Positions 44,825 to 54,207 are shown, numbered from the stretch's first letter. The stretch: 64,000 nucleotides of DNA from Fusibacter paucivorans (GCF_018390735.1 NZ_JAHBCL010000003.1:1-64000), one strand, 5' to 3'. Notes: generated by a model not told the origin, from the letters alone. Program-made: numbers and translations.

Positions 44825-45571
44825 CTATCTGCGAATATTCTTGTTTTCAACGGTTATGGATAGCTGATCCATTGAAACGGCATTTCCCCTTCCCTCACCA
44901 TAAGCATGAATCAGAAAGCGCAGATTGCTTCGATCCAATTTATAGCTATTGAGTCGATATGTCGTGTCATTGAGCTTGTATGTGATTTGATTTGAACGCG
45001 TATCATAAATCAGCGTCTCGTCTACCCATGTATCGTAAATCGGATTAATCAGCTGATAATTATTATTGTATTCCCAATCAGCCGCTAAAAAGCGAATGAT
45101 ATCTTTTCCCGGACGCTCTTGGTTGTCAGAAAGATCATATGAATACTCAACGAGGACGATGCCGTCGCCGAGCGAAGTCATCCAACTGCCATCTGTCGCC
45201 TCAGGAATAACATCCATGTCATCCGTTTGATAAATGGCCATCCCGCCGGCAAAAAGCTGGTCATTATGGGTTATTTTTGCATGTCGCTTCAACGTAATCA
45301 CGTCGCCGTCTCGAATCTCAATGGGTTTTGACAATAAGTAAGGTGTCGCGTCATCATTTGATGTCAGCGTCAAAATATCCCCGCTGAGCGATACCAAATC
45401 AAATGCACGCTGAAAACCGCCCCATTGACCAACAAACCATGTTTCTCGATCTATTTCATTAAAGTCAAATGTGTAAACATGCGCATCATTCGAATCGTCT
45501 TTTCGAAAGACCATACTGTAGATTAAAAAGGTGATGACAACAAATGATATGATGACAATGATCTTTTTCAC
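44825..45571 (-). CDS. Membrane-anchored extracellular protein, unknown function
   Basis: This 248-residue protein has an N-terminal membrane segment (about 4-21, IIVIISFVVITFLIYSMVF) and an extracellular beta-rich domain. Segments such as FNEIDRETWFVGQWGGF, IYQTDDMDVIP, TLIYDTRSNQITYKLND and LRFLIHAYGEGRGNAVSM recall concanavalin/laminin-G-like jelly rolls. The start is a GTG after GGAGG. It follows the 123-residue membrane protein gene by 15 bases on the same strand, so the two probably work together. No enzymatic residues are evident. Confidence 0.7.
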   Translation of the reverse strand: MKKIIVIISFVVITFLIYSMVFRKDDSNDAHVYTFDFNEIDRETWFVGQWGGFQRAFDLVSLSGDILTLTSNDDATPYLLSKPIEIRDGDVITLKRHAKITHNDQLFAGGMAIYQTDDMDVIPEATDGSWMTSLGDGIVLVEYSYDLSDNQERPGKDIIRFLAADWEYNNNYQLINPIYDTWVDETLIYDTRSNQITYKLNDTTYRLNSYKLDRSNLRFLIHAYGEGRGNAVSMDQLSITVENKNIRR

Positions 45572-45586
45572 GCAATCGGCCTCCTT

Positions 45587-45958
45587 TTATGAGAGCGGCA
45601 GTTCGTCAAGCACTTTTTGGATCTCGTCGATGCCAACGATAAATTTATATTTCGCATGAATTTCTGTAAAATCAAATTCAAACATAAATTGAATGGCGTC
45701 GTGTGCCGCCCATGTGATATTGAGCGCCTTGACCCATTTCCTTAGTTTATGCTCATTTAAACGCTTTATGGCCAGCCCGCGCAACTGATTCAAATCCAAG
45801 AAACGATCCGGTGTCTGCTTAACATAGTTAAAGGTTGACAGCAGTATGGATTCTCTCACTTGCTTGAAGATCATAATTTGATGGATGCTTTTAATATATC
45901 GAACCGACATGTAAACCATGAGCGTTCCAATCGCTGCAATCAAAATAGCATAGAACAT
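45587..45958 (-). CDS. Small membrane protein, unknown function
   Basis: This 123-residue protein has one N-terminal membrane span (about residues 2-20, FYAILIAAIGTLMVYMSV) and a soluble, basic, helical part of about 100 residues that should lie in the cytoplasm given the positive charges after the span. It precedes the membrane-anchored beta-rich protein by 15 bases and is probably co-transcribed with it. The ribosome site is weak. No family was recognised. Confidence 0.6.
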   Translation of the reverse strand: MFYAILIAAIGTLMVYMSVRYIKSIHQIMIFKQVRESILLSTFNYVKQTPDRFLDLNQLRGLAIKRLNEHKLRKWVKALNITWAAHDAIQFMFEFDFTEIHAKYKFIVGIDEIQKVLDELPLS

Positions 45959-46010
45959 TTTTCACGCTTAACAGCCTCTGATAGAGTATCGGCTGTTTTT
46001 ATTCCTTTCT

Positions 46011-46712
46011 TTACGCTTTTCCGGTAAGCACTTTCAATTTTTCACATTCTGAAGGCGTCAAATGCCGCCACTTGCCGCGCGGCAAATCGCCGAGTTCAAT
46101 ATTTAAGACGCGAATGCGCTGCAATCTTTTTACTTCATAGCCAAACGCCTCACACATGCGTCTGATTTGTCGATTGAGTCCCTGCGTTAAAATGATTTTG
46201 AATGTATAGGGATTTACCGTTGTTACCGTACAGGGGCGCGTAACCGTCTCTAACGCTAAAAGGGGAACGCCTTCACGCATCCCTTTAAGAAAGGCATCCG
46301 TAATAGGCTTATCCACTTTGACGACGTATTCCTTTTCGTGAAAATGACGTGCTTTCAGAATGAGATTGGAAAGCGCTCCGTCATTGGTCAGCAAAATCAA
46401 GCCTTCCGATGATTTATCCAATCGGCCGACAGGATAGATGCGCTCAGGATAACCGATGTAGTCGATAATGTTATCTTTTACTTCCAGATTCGTCGTACAC
46501 TCCACACCGCGCGGCTTATGAAAGGCGATATAAACTTTATCTGTCTTCGCGGCAATGGCTTTGCCGTCTACACGCACTTCATCAGCTGCATCTACTTTCG
46601 TGCCGAGCGCGGCACTTTTGCCATTGATGCTAACGCGACCTGCCTCAATCAGCCTGTCTGCCTCTCTTCGAGAACAATAACCAACATCACTTAAATATTT
46701 GTTTAATCTCAT
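46011..46712 (-). CDS. rluF: RluF-like 23S rRNA pseudouridine synthase
   Basis: This 233-residue enzyme of the RsuA/RluB/E/F group has an S4 domain (MRLNKYLSDVGYCSRREADR) and the catalytic Asp in PVGRLDKSSEGLILLTNDG. RluF-type features are AFHKPRGVECTT and, towards the end, LTQGLNRQIRRMCEAFGYEV and LGDLPRGKWRHLT. E. coli RluF acts on U2604 of 23S rRNA. The ATG overlaps the NdpA-like gene stop as ATGA, so translation is coupled. Confidence 0.88.
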   Translation of the reverse strand: MRLNKYLSDVGYCSRREADRLIEAGRVSINGKSAALGTKVDAADEVRVDGKAIAAKTDKVYIAFHKPRGVECTTNLEVKDNIIDYIGYPERIYPVGRLDKSSEGLILLTNDGALSNLILKARHFHEKEYVVKVDKPITDAFLKGMREGVPLLALETVTRPCTVTTVNPYTFKIILTQGLNRQIRRMCEAFGYEVKRLQRIRVLNIELGDLPRGKWRHLTPSECEKLKVLTGKA

Positions 46713-47683
46713 ATAATGGCTCCTATATGTTTGAGCTTAATGGTAACGCTGCCATCCAATTCCTCTACGATTTCAAAATTATCCGGATTGGTTAAATAGA
46801 ACTCCGGCATAATGATTTCAACCCCGGCTTCCGTCTTTATTTTTTGAGCACCTTTGAGCTTGACTTGTTGTGTCTCATGGATCGTCACAACATCTGAATC
46901 AACACCTTTCATGCGCACTTCGTTTTCATATTGACGCCGCTCGGTTTCGCTCTCATAGCACGTTTCAGCAATATCACTGATGCGGATCGGACTTCCCGTC
47001 TCAATTTGCTCACGCACATATTGATTAATCTTTGCTTTATTGACGGCAGCTTGAATAGGTGCTTCTTCCCCTTTTGCCGCTTTAGCGATAATATCAAGTG
47101 CCTTTTTCGCAGAAATTTGAGGTGTCAGCCCTAGAATGTGCTCGGTAATATACTTTGATTTTTTACCGTTAACAACCACTTCACGGTCTTTTAAATAGAG
47201 CGTTAAATGGTCGAGGTCTACGATAAAGGCTTCTTCAATACGCTGCTGTTTACCCGGAAGCGTCGTATGTTTTAGTGCCAGCTGATGTGACACAGCATCG
47301 GATTCCATGGAAACCGAATGAAAGTACGCCGTTTTAAAGTTAAGCTTTAAGAAACCAAAATACGTCGTCTCAAATGCCTCGTAGAGTACAAAGGCAAGCA
47401 CCCCCGGCTTAATGCCGTCGCTTTGCTTCATAAGGTCAAAAAAGGCATCAGCAAGAACACGTGTGAATGCACTGAAATCACCGGTCTCCTTAGATGCCTC
47501 TAAATGATGAAAGAGCTTCGATTCCGAATCGACAGGCATATGAACCGTATCGATCCCTTCGTAGAGCTTCATAAAATGACTTTCAAAATAGTCTGCGATA
47601 TCGTGGTCAACTGCCACAGGTCGCTCTGACGCCAATAGCTGCGCGTCTAATATATGCAAATATGCTTCCATAATTTGAATCAC
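46709..47683 (-). CDS. Nucleoid-associated protein NdpA family (37-kDa type)
   Basis: This 324-residue cytoplasmic protein resembles the NdpA/YejK family, which associates with the nucleoid. Typical segments are FFDLMKQSDGIKPGVLAFVL, FLKLNFKTAYFH, KSKYITEHILGL and the C-terminal VEELDGSVTIKLKHIG. Unlike E. coli YejK, its neighbour is an rRNA pseudouridine synthase, with a four-base ATGA overlap. The start is GTG with GAGG eight bases before. How it acts is not known. Confidence 0.8.
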   Translation of the reverse strand: MIQIMEAYLHILDAQLLASERPVAVDHDIADYFESHFMKLYEGIDTVHMPVDSESKLFHHLEASKETGDFSAFTRVLADAFFDLMKQSDGIKPGVLAFVLYEAFETTYFGFLKLNFKTAYFHSVSMESDAVSHQLALKHTTLPGKQQRIEEAFIVDLDHLTLYLKDREVVVNGKKSKYITEHILGLTPQISAKKALDIIAKAAKGEEAPIQAAVNKAKINQYVREQIETGSPIRISDIAETCYESETERRQYENEVRMKGVDSDVVTIHETQQVKLKGAQKIKTEAGVEIIMPEFYLTNPDNFEIVEELDGSVTIKLKHIGAII

Positions 47684-47778
47684 TGTTTACGCCTCGCTTT
47701 CCTTAATATGATAGCTTAAAGCCACCCGTTATGCAAGCGAAGCACACGCAATCGATCGATACAGCTTTCGAACGGTTG

Positions 47779-49302
47779 CTAATAATAAATATTGATTTCA
47801 CAGCCATAATATTTCGTAAACCGATCGGCAAAACGCATGGCTGATTGAATATCCAGTTCTGGATAGCTGTCGGCAATCGCTTTAATGTAAACAGCATCTG
47901 ATTTAGCTTCAATTGCCAGCGATTTAATCGTACCGACTTCCGAACGGTCAAGCTGCTCTGCGAGCTGCAGTAAAATCGAAAGTTTTTGGAGTTTCTTGAC
48001 AGATTCTTCACCCAAACGCCCTTCAATATCGCGTACGCGATCTTTAAGCTGGCTTTCCCGGTGATTCCCTACCAGAAACGCGACGGCAATGTTTTCATGA
48101 TAACTGAGACCATCTATTTTACTGTTTAGCAGCAAATACATGCCGTGAACGTGGTGATCGTAATAACCAATATGCATGCCCACATCATGCAGCATCGCCG
48201 CAGCACTTAAAAGCCGTCTGTCCTGTGCATCAAAGTCATGAATCGTCTGCATCTGGTCAAACAATGAAAGCGCCAGCGCTTTCACGTGGACAGCATGTGG
48301 GATATTGGCGCTGTACAATCTCAGCAAATTATACTTGCTGTGTCTTAATACATCGGGAACAATCATCGGCTCACCAATCGTCTCTAGGTAATAGGCAAAG
48401 AAATACCCCTCCCGAAGGCCATTGCTGCTAATGGTTAACGAAGGACTGTTTAGCATTTTTTGAAGGACTCTGAGCGGCATCATGCCCATGGTCATGATAT
48501 CGGCACGCCGTTTGTTGATTCCTTCTATTTTATCGAGATCTTTCGGTTCGGTTGCATGAATGCGCTCAAAAACAGCATTCAGCTCCGCCGCCGTCATTTG
48601 ATAGTTGTGCATGATTTCACCGGAATAACGGTTCATGTTTCGATCAACTTTTCCAAGTGTTCTGATAACACCGCCAAGGCCAATAATCGGCAAATCTTTT
48701 GCATTTTTTAACCACGGTATCTTTTTAAACAACTTCAGCAGGAACGCTTCACAAAGTTCAATCTGTTTGCGTCTGTTCTTATCGGCTTTAAAGTGTTCTG
48801 TGAGAATGACAGAGCCATATGGTATACTGATGGCATTGACGAGCCGCCGACGTCTGACGAGTATAATTTCAGTACTCCCGCCGCCAATATCGACAAGAAC
48901 CGCATCTTCAAATGCAATGGAGTTCACCACACCCAAATAGTCGTAATAAGCTTCTTCTTCACCAGATAAAACGCGAAATTTCAGACCTGTTTCCCGGTGA
49001 ACGCGTTCGATGAATTCACGCTGATTCTTAGCAAGCCTTACAGCCGCCGTACTGAGTGCGTGCACTTCCTGTACTTCATATACTTTTAGCAAACTCGAAA
49101 AATAATCAAGCGCTTTAATCGTTCGCGATACGGGGTCATCTTTGAGTAGACCATCACCGTTAAGTCCCTCGCTGAGACGCACCATCTCCTTTGCCTGATC
49201 GTAGACGGCATAGCCTCCCTGAGTATTAATGCCCATAATGTTCATGCGTACGGAGTTCGAACCTAAATCTATGATCGCCAGTTTTTGCTTCAATTTAATC
49301 AC
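47779..49302 (-). CDS. ppx: Exopolyphosphatase/pppGpp phosphohydrolase (Ppx/GppA) with HD-like C-terminus
   Basis: This enzyme of 507 residues removes terminal phosphate from polyphosphate and possibly pppGpp. The two actin-like phosphate loops are intact: IDLGSNSVRM (11-20) and VDIGGGSTEI (137-146). The catalytic Glu lies in LSGEEEAYYD (about 112-121). The C-terminal HD-type domain keeps LHDVGMHIGYYDHH (about 371-384). Its ATG overlaps the ppk1 stop by four bases, so synthesis and breakdown enzymes are made together. It differs from the upstream paralogue, which has lost these residues. Confidence 0.93.
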   Translation of the reverse strand: MIKLKQKLAIIDLGSNSVRMNIMGINTQGGYAVYDQAKEMVRLSEGLNGDGLLKDDPVSRTIKALDYFSSLLKVYEVQEVHALSTAAVRLAKNQREFIERVHRETGLKFRVLSGEEEAYYDYLGVVNSIAFEDAVLVDIGGGSTEIILVRRRRLVNAISIPYGSVILTEHFKADKNRRKQIELCEAFLLKLFKKIPWLKNAKDLPIIGLGGVIRTLGKVDRNMNRYSGEIMHNYQMTAAELNAVFERIHATEPKDLDKIEGINKRRADIMTMGMMPLRVLQKMLNSPSLTISSNGLREGYFFAYYLETIGEPMIVPDVLRHSKYNLLRLYSANIPHAVHVKALALSLFDQMQTIHDFDAQDRRLLSAAAMLHDVGMHIGYYDHHVHGMYLLLNSKIDGLSYHENIAVAFLVGNHRESQLKDRVRDIEGRLGEESVKKLQKLSILLQLAEQLDRSEVGTIKSLAIEAKSDAVYIKAIADSYPELDIQSAMRFADRFTKYYGCEINIYY

Positions 49303-51350
49303 ATTCTTTCTTTCAGAGCGTTAATAAAGGTTTGGTCGTCGTCATATGACAGCGTTTTCAGCACATCTTGCGCTGACATTGCCGTTTCCTTGTCAGTGGT
49401 TTTACGGACATAGTGACCATCGGACTTCAGGCGCCATGCCTTTTTTGTATCTGCGAGTTCGAGCTCCAAAATTAATCGAATGCGTTCTGCAATAACCGGA
49501 TCTTCAATCGGAAAAAGCAGCTCAACACGTCTATTGAGATTCCGAGTCATCCAGTCCGCGCTGGAAAGATAAATCTCCGAATTGTGATCATTCAGGAAAT
49601 AGTAAACACGCGAGTGTTCGAGGAATTCGCCAACAATACTCGTAACGGAAACGGTTTCACTGAGCCCCTTCACACCAGGTACCAATGTGCATATACCTCT
49701 GACAATTAACTCTATTTTAACACCTTTTTGTGCTGCTTCATACAATTTCCGAACGATTTCTTCATCGACGAGTGAGTTCATTTTTGCAATAATATGTCCT
49801 TTTTTGCCCTGTTCAGCATTCATGCGCTCGCGATCAATGAGTTTGATAAAGTGTTCGCGCATCTGATACGGTGCGACTGTCAGCGTGTGTGTCTGAATAG
49901 ACTGTGTAAAACCTGAGATCATGTTGAAAAAAACACTGGCATCCACGCCGATACTCTCTTTGCAAGTGAACAGTCCCATATCCGTATAGAGTTTTGCAGT
50001 CTGGTCGTTGTAATTGCCCGTTCCAAGATGAACATAGCGTTTAATCTTCTGCTTTTCACGCCTGACGATCAGCGTGATTTTCGAGTGTGTTTTAAGCCCG
50101 TATAACCCATAAATAACATGTGCACCTTTTTGTTCCAGTTTTTTTGCCCAGTTAATATTATTTTCTTCATCAAAACGCGCCATGAGCTCTACCAGCACGG
50201 TCACTTGCTTGCCTTTTTCTGCGGCGTCTCCAAGTGCCTTGATAATCTCCGAATTACCGCTGACGCGGTACAGCGTCTGCTTAATAGCGAGCACGTTGTC
50301 GTCTTTGCTCGCCTGCTTAATAAAATTGACGACATAATCAAAGCTCTCATAAGGATGATGAATAAAGATGTCGCGCTCCCTGATACTTTTAAAAATATTT
50401 TTTTTCGCCATATATGGCAATGAACGCGGCGCATAGCGTTCAGCTGAAAGTTTTTGCTTATCACCAGAGGGACTAAAGCGAAACCAAAGTGTTTTATCAA
50501 TAATACCAGTGGTATAAAACACTTGATTATCTTTAACTTGAAGCGATGTCATAATGACATTAAGGAGCCACGCATCAGAATGTGCTTCAATTTCAAGTCG
50601 AATCACCTCTCCCCACTTTCGGCTTTTCACCGCTTCTTCAATGACATCCAGCAAATCCTCTGCGCCTTCTTCAATGAGATTGATATCACCATTTCGCGTA
50701 ATGCGAAAAATACAGCTGCTCAACACTTCAAACCCGCTAAACAACTGATTTAAAAAGAGCGTGATCACATCTTCAAGCAGGCAGTAACGCTGTTCTGTAT
50801 GCTCAGAGGGCAGTGCAACAAACCGATCAATTCCCGTTGGCACTTGTACAAGCGCAAGGCGATAGATTCCATCCACCATTAGTTTGATGGCTATGTAAGT
50901 ACTCTTATTGGCAATGAGCGGAAAAGGTCTGCCAAAATCGACCCCCATTGGGGTCAATACAGGAAAGACATTGATATCAAAAAAAACTTTAAGCGCTTTC
51001 AAATCCGAAAGCGTCAGTGATTTGCGGTCAATCAGGTGAATGCCAAAAGTGCTAATATCTTCCAAGCAGCGTCGTTCAATGGCCTCCTGCAGCTTCGTCA
51101 GTCTGTTAACTTCTACATGAATCGCGTCGAATACCTCTTGCGGCCGCATATCTGACGGATCGAGGCCATTGTAACCAACTTTAATCTGATCGAGAATTGT
51201 CGCATCACGTACCATAAAGAACTCATCCAGATTGGATGAGAAAATAGCACAAAACTTTAAGCGTTCCAGTATAGGGCGATTGGGAAGATCGGCCTCCCGA
51301 ACCACGCGTTCATTAAATTTAAGCCAGCTGAGTTCTCGATTAAAATACAT
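49299..51350 (-). CDS. ppk1: Polyphosphate kinase 1
   Basis: PPK1 makes inorganic polyphosphate from ATP. The N-terminal domain starts YFNRELSWLKFNERVVREA. The phospholipase D-like catalytic part has GLKTHSKITLIVRRE with the autophosphorylated His, YVHLGTGNYNDQTAKLYTD, and FLEHSRVYYFLNDHNSEIYL with the second conserved His. 683 residues is normal. GGAG precedes the ATG. It stands between two Ppx-like genes: four bases after the first and overlapping the second. Confidence 0.96.
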   Translation of the reverse strand: MYFNRELSWLKFNERVVREADLPNRPILERLKFCAIFSSNLDEFFMVRDATILDQIKVGYNGLDPSDMRPQEVFDAIHVEVNRLTKLQEAIERRCLEDISTFGIHLIDRKSLTLSDLKALKVFFDINVFPVLTPMGVDFGRPFPLIANKSTYIAIKLMVDGIYRLALVQVPTGIDRFVALPSEHTEQRYCLLEDVITLFLNQLFSGFEVLSSCIFRITRNGDINLIEEGAEDLLDVIEEAVKSRKWGEVIRLEIEAHSDAWLLNVIMTSLQVKDNQVFYTTGIIDKTLWFRFSPSGDKQKLSAERYAPRSLPYMAKKNIFKSIRERDIFIHHPYESFDYVVNFIKQASKDDNVLAIKQTLYRVSGNSEIIKALGDAAEKGKQVTVLVELMARFDEENNINWAKKLEQKGAHVIYGLYGLKTHSKITLIVRREKQKIKRYVHLGTGNYNDQTAKLYTDMGLFTCKESIGVDASVFFNMISGFTQSIQTHTLTVAPYQMREHFIKLIDRERMNAEQGKKGHIIAKMNSLVDEEIVRKLYEAAQKGVKIELIVRGICTLVPGVKGLSETVSVTSIVGEFLEHSRVYYFLNDHNSEIYLSSADWMTRNLNRRVELLFPIEDPVIAERIRLILELELADTKKAWRLKSDGHYVRKTTDKETAMSAQDVLKTLSYDDDQTFINALKERM

Positions 51351-51354
51351 AAGG

Positions 51355-52857
51355 TTAACTCCTCAATTCTACTTCTATATCAAATGTCTGCAAAAAGACG
51401 TCTGCCGCCTTTTCAAAATACCACTCTTCAAGCGCCATATCATAAATGCCGTCGACATACAGTTTCATGCGGCTTTCGTTCAATTTAATATTTTTAATGT
51501 GGACACGCTGTGTCATACCCGCATCCAGTGCATAGGCGATGCCGAGGATCGCAGCCATTCGATTGACGCGTGTATTGAATGCATTTTCTCCCGCTAATTT
51601 CGTCTTTGATATTTGAAGGAGTTCTCGGCCGATCAGCTGCTTGCAAACCAGTGCGACGAGCAAGTGCTCCGCTTTTGAAATGCCTATAATCCGAAGCTGA
51701 TTGATACGGTCATAAGTTACCTTTTCAAAATTGGAAGCATTGGCATATTTTCCGATATCCAGCAAAATAGCACTCAGCCTCAGCAAGAGCGCATCTCGAT
51801 CGTCTAGTCGATAAGGCTCTTTCATCAGTGAAAAAATCGACATTGCCGTCTTTTCCATATACTTAATGTGCTTTTCTGAGCACTTGTAACGCCTGCTCAT
51901 AGCATATGCCAATTGAATGGCATCCTGATCAACAGTGGACTTTAGTGATGTCCGCCGCTCAATCGCTTCAAGAATGATCCCGTCTCTCAACGAAACTTCC
52001 GGGATTAGCAGCGCAGTCGCTTTGCTCCATGACAAAATACTGTGAACGATGAGCACATTGATTAAAAACTCATACCAATCGAGTTCCAGCGCTTCAACTT
52101 CCTTGCGAAAAGTCTGATGATCATAAACAGACCGCTCATAGAGTTTTTCAAATTCCTTCTTAGAAATCTTAACCGCACCTTTAAAGAACTTTTCCCTTAA
52201 CTGCCCTGAAAAACTGCCCATGTAGACAAAATGCTTCAATTGTTTTTGCTCAATTCCGGCCTTGAGCGGCGACGCCTTGACATTAATAAAGAGACTCATT
52301 TCGTAAGGATAGTTAACGGTCAAGTGTTCGAGTTCACCGAGCAGCGATTTCATCGCCTTTGTGCCGAGTTCAATTTCATCATTTTTCACCAGTTTGTTTC
52401 GATGATAAATACTGACATCGCAAGTGCCGGAATTGACGGAGACCAGCAGGCTGCTCCGCCGCAGCGCTCGATAGTCCTCCACTTGTTCGCCAAGCGATTT
52501 GTAAATAAGGCCCTTCTCCATTGACTCTTCCAGCACTTCAAACAGTAATCCCGTCTTCATTTGAATAATATCGAGAATTTGAAGACCATTGACAGCTTTT
52601 TCTACAGCGCTCGTTGCAACTGCTTCATATTCGTCCACCTCATAAGTGGACATCGCCGTCCCGAAGTGCATCAAAATTCGAATGATTTCATTCAGAGTTT
52701 CTTTCTTGATGACAAAATCTTCAAAAATGTCATTCCCAAGTGCAATCGGTTCTGAAATGTTCTCTAAAATCTGAACTTGTTTGCCAGAACGTTGAATGAT
52801 TTTTAATTTTAAGGCATTTGAGCCCATGACAATTGCTGTATAAATGGATTGTTTCAT
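51355..52857 (-). CDS. Ppx/GppA-like protein, probable pseudoenzyme
   Basis: This 500-residue protein has the same layout as the downstream Ppx but lost key residues. The first loop is VMGSNALKLKI (10-20), partly kept. The second, normally GGGS/T, is VNSGTCDVSI (141-150). The region of the catalytic Glu reads VLEESMEKGLIY (108-119), without the usual SGEEEA. In the HD-like domain the His-Asp pair has become Leu-Asp in AILLDIGKYANAS (363-375). It is the first gene of the operon with ppk1 and ppx. A binding or regulatory role for polyphosphate or (p)ppGpp is possible but inferred. Confidence 0.82.
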   Translation of the reverse strand: MKQSIYTAIVMGSNALKLKIIQRSGKQVQILENISEPIALGNDIFEDFVIKKETLNEIIRILMHFGTAMSTYEVDEYEAVATSAVEKAVNGLQILDIIQMKTGLLFEVLEESMEKGLIYKSLGEQVEDYRALRRSSLLVSVNSGTCDVSIYHRNKLVKNDEIELGTKAMKSLLGELEHLTVNYPYEMSLFINVKASPLKAGIEQKQLKHFVYMGSFSGQLREKFFKGAVKISKKEFEKLYERSVYDHQTFRKEVEALELDWYEFLINVLIVHSILSWSKATALLIPEVSLRDGIILEAIERRTSLKSTVDQDAIQLAYAMSRRYKCSEKHIKYMEKTAMSIFSLMKEPYRLDDRDALLLRLSAILLDIGKYANASNFEKVTYDRINQLRIIGISKAEHLLVALVCKQLIGRELLQISKTKLAGENAFNTRVNRMAAILGIAYALDAGMTQRVHIKNIKLNESRMKLYVDGIYDMALEEWYFEKAADVFLQTFDIEVELRS

Positions 52858-52918
52858 CGTTTGCCCACCAGAGCTCCTTTGTTTTACAGTTTAATGGTTA
52901 CATTTTTTCCTTTTTTCC

Positions 52919-52924
52919 ATTATA
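52919..52924 (-). promoter_or_regulatory. Probable -10 box of the polyphosphate operon
   Basis: TATAAT on the minus strand lies about 60 bases before the first gene. No good -35 is seen; instead a small palindrome AGGCGTTCGCCT sits around that position (about 52936-52947), which could be a regulator site. Confidence 0.4.
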
Positions 52925-52972
52925 ACGAATCCCAAAGGCGTTCGCCTACGAATTTACTTGAATTTAACAAAA

Positions 52973-53007
52973 GCGCCATAGGACTCTATTGAGACTCACT
53001 ATGGCGC
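52973..53007 (-). terminator. Terminator of the microprotein gene
   Basis: A 9-bp perfect stem, GCGCCATAG with CTATGGCGC, has a loop of 17 bases and a T-rich stretch after it on the minus strand, nine bases past the stop at 53016. Confidence 0.8.
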
Positions 53008-53015
53008 GGCTTCTC

Positions 53016-53177
53016 TTATGCTTTGATTTTTTTCGGCTTACACAGCTTATTGTCATCGTTGGATGCGCGGCCACATTTCTTACAAATATATTTTGGCGAT
53101 TTTACAAGCTCTGAATACGCCTTAAAATGTGTTTCCATATAGTCATCATCAACGAGTTTGCACAAAGTCTTGCCCAT
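53016..53177 (-). CDS. 53-residue zinc-ribbon-like microprotein
   Basis: This very small basic protein has cysteines in KTLCKLVDD, YICKKCGRAS and KLCKPKKIKA. The CxxC with the later Cys would suit a small metal-binding knuckle. It ends in a Lys-rich tail. The ATG at 53177 has GGAGTGAC upstream; a longer frame would overlap the 322-residue gene and has no ribosome site. It follows that gene by 16 bases and is closed by a terminator. I have a vague memory of similar short clostridial proteins but no named function. Confidence 0.65.
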   Translation of the reverse strand: MGKTLCKLVDDDYMETHFKAYSELVKSPKYICKKCGRASNDDNKLCKPKKIKA

Positions 53178-53193
53178 ATTGTCACTCCCTTCA

Positions 53194-54162
53194 TCAATTA
53201 ACAGCGGTTTCAAATAATAATTCAAGACGCTCAAGCAGTTCGTTGAAGCCAAGTGCACGATATCGGCACTGCCCGTCTCCTGAAAGCTCAAAAAAGTGAT
53301 TAATTTCATCAGAAGGCGCTAAATAATAACGGCCATGATCACCGACTTCATCTCTAAAGTCAAACCCCAATGCATACTTCCAGTGATGGGTAAAATCGAG
53401 CCCCATTTTTTTAATATCGTCTGATAAAAAAAATAATATTTCACCTTGATCCTCTGCCTGATACTTTGTCACCAATTTATAATGAGGATCATAGGCAATC
53501 TTTTCAGGATCAAATTCAATTTTAAATCGATGAATCTTCGGAACAAGTCTTAACGCAGACGGCAATAGCCAGCGCACATCAGAATTCTTTAAATTAAAAT
53601 CCAACTCTGTATTGTAATCCTGAAGTGTAATATGTTCAAGAGCAATGTGTTTCCCGCTGAGGAGTCCCGTCAGGTAACGCCTTCGAATGCTGTCAATCAC
53701 ATTGAGCGTGAAAATAAAGTGATCCACATCGGAATCAAATCCCGTTTCAGGCGGCACAGCCTGTGTATTCATCGACGCATATCTGGAAACGACATAAGTC
53801 GACAATTCTTCTACGGCATCAAACAAAAGCATTTGACGTTCCTGCTGATGTTCTTGAACAAAGGCAAAAAATGCCTTTCCATCAATATACTTGCCATAGA
53901 TTGAAAAGGATTCTGTTTGTTCACCAAGTCCCGCTTTCGTAAACTGGCTTACAAATTTCGGACGACTCAGCACTTGCGTCAACTGCCAAAGATGTACGTC
54001 ATCGTCTACGCCGTCGTTTAAAATTTCATCGGCTGGCAGGATTTGCCTGAGCGGCGATATTTCATTAAACGACAGCCCGCGCCTTTCTGCTAACGACCGT
54101 AAACACTTTAGATCAAGGTTGAACAAGGGAATGTCCTCTAGGTATTTAACATAACCCACCAT
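53194..54162 (-). CDS. Unknown 322-residue protein
   Basis: This soluble, rather acidic protein has no signal peptide or membrane segment. Notable features are an N-terminal stretch DIPLFNLDLKCLRSLAERRG, a Tyr/Phe-rich middle (ESFSIYGKYIDGKAFFAFVQ) and the C-terminal FRDEVGDHGRYYLAPSDEIN. No catalytic motif is recognised. GGAGG is 4-5 bases before the ATG. The gene stands first in a pair with the microprotein. A role in binding a partner protein is possible but not supported by any family match. Confidence 0.65.
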   Translation of the reverse strand: MVGYVKYLEDIPLFNLDLKCLRSLAERRGLSFNEISPLRQILPADEILNDGVDDDVHLWQLTQVLSRPKFVSQFTKAGLGEQTESFSIYGKYIDGKAFFAFVQEHQQERQMLLFDAVEELSTYVVSRYASMNTQAVPPETGFDSDVDHFIFTLNVIDSIRRRYLTGLLSGKHIALEHITLQDYNTELDFNLKNSDVRWLLPSALRLVPKIHRFKIEFDPEKIAYDPHYKLVTKYQAEDQGEILFFLSDDIKKMGLDFTHHWKYALGFDFRDEVGDHGRYYLAPSDEINHFFELSGDGQCRYRALGFNELLERLELLFETAVN

Positions 54163-54207
54163 TTAAGCCTCCTTTACTGAGTCAAGGTTAATACATTATT
54201 ACCCTTC

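Noticed and set aside
45969-46000. Hairpin AACAGCC/GGCTGTT with T-run after the RluF-like gene
   Set aside because: The T-run points along the plus strand where no gene ends, so its role as a terminator for the minus-strand gene is doubtful.
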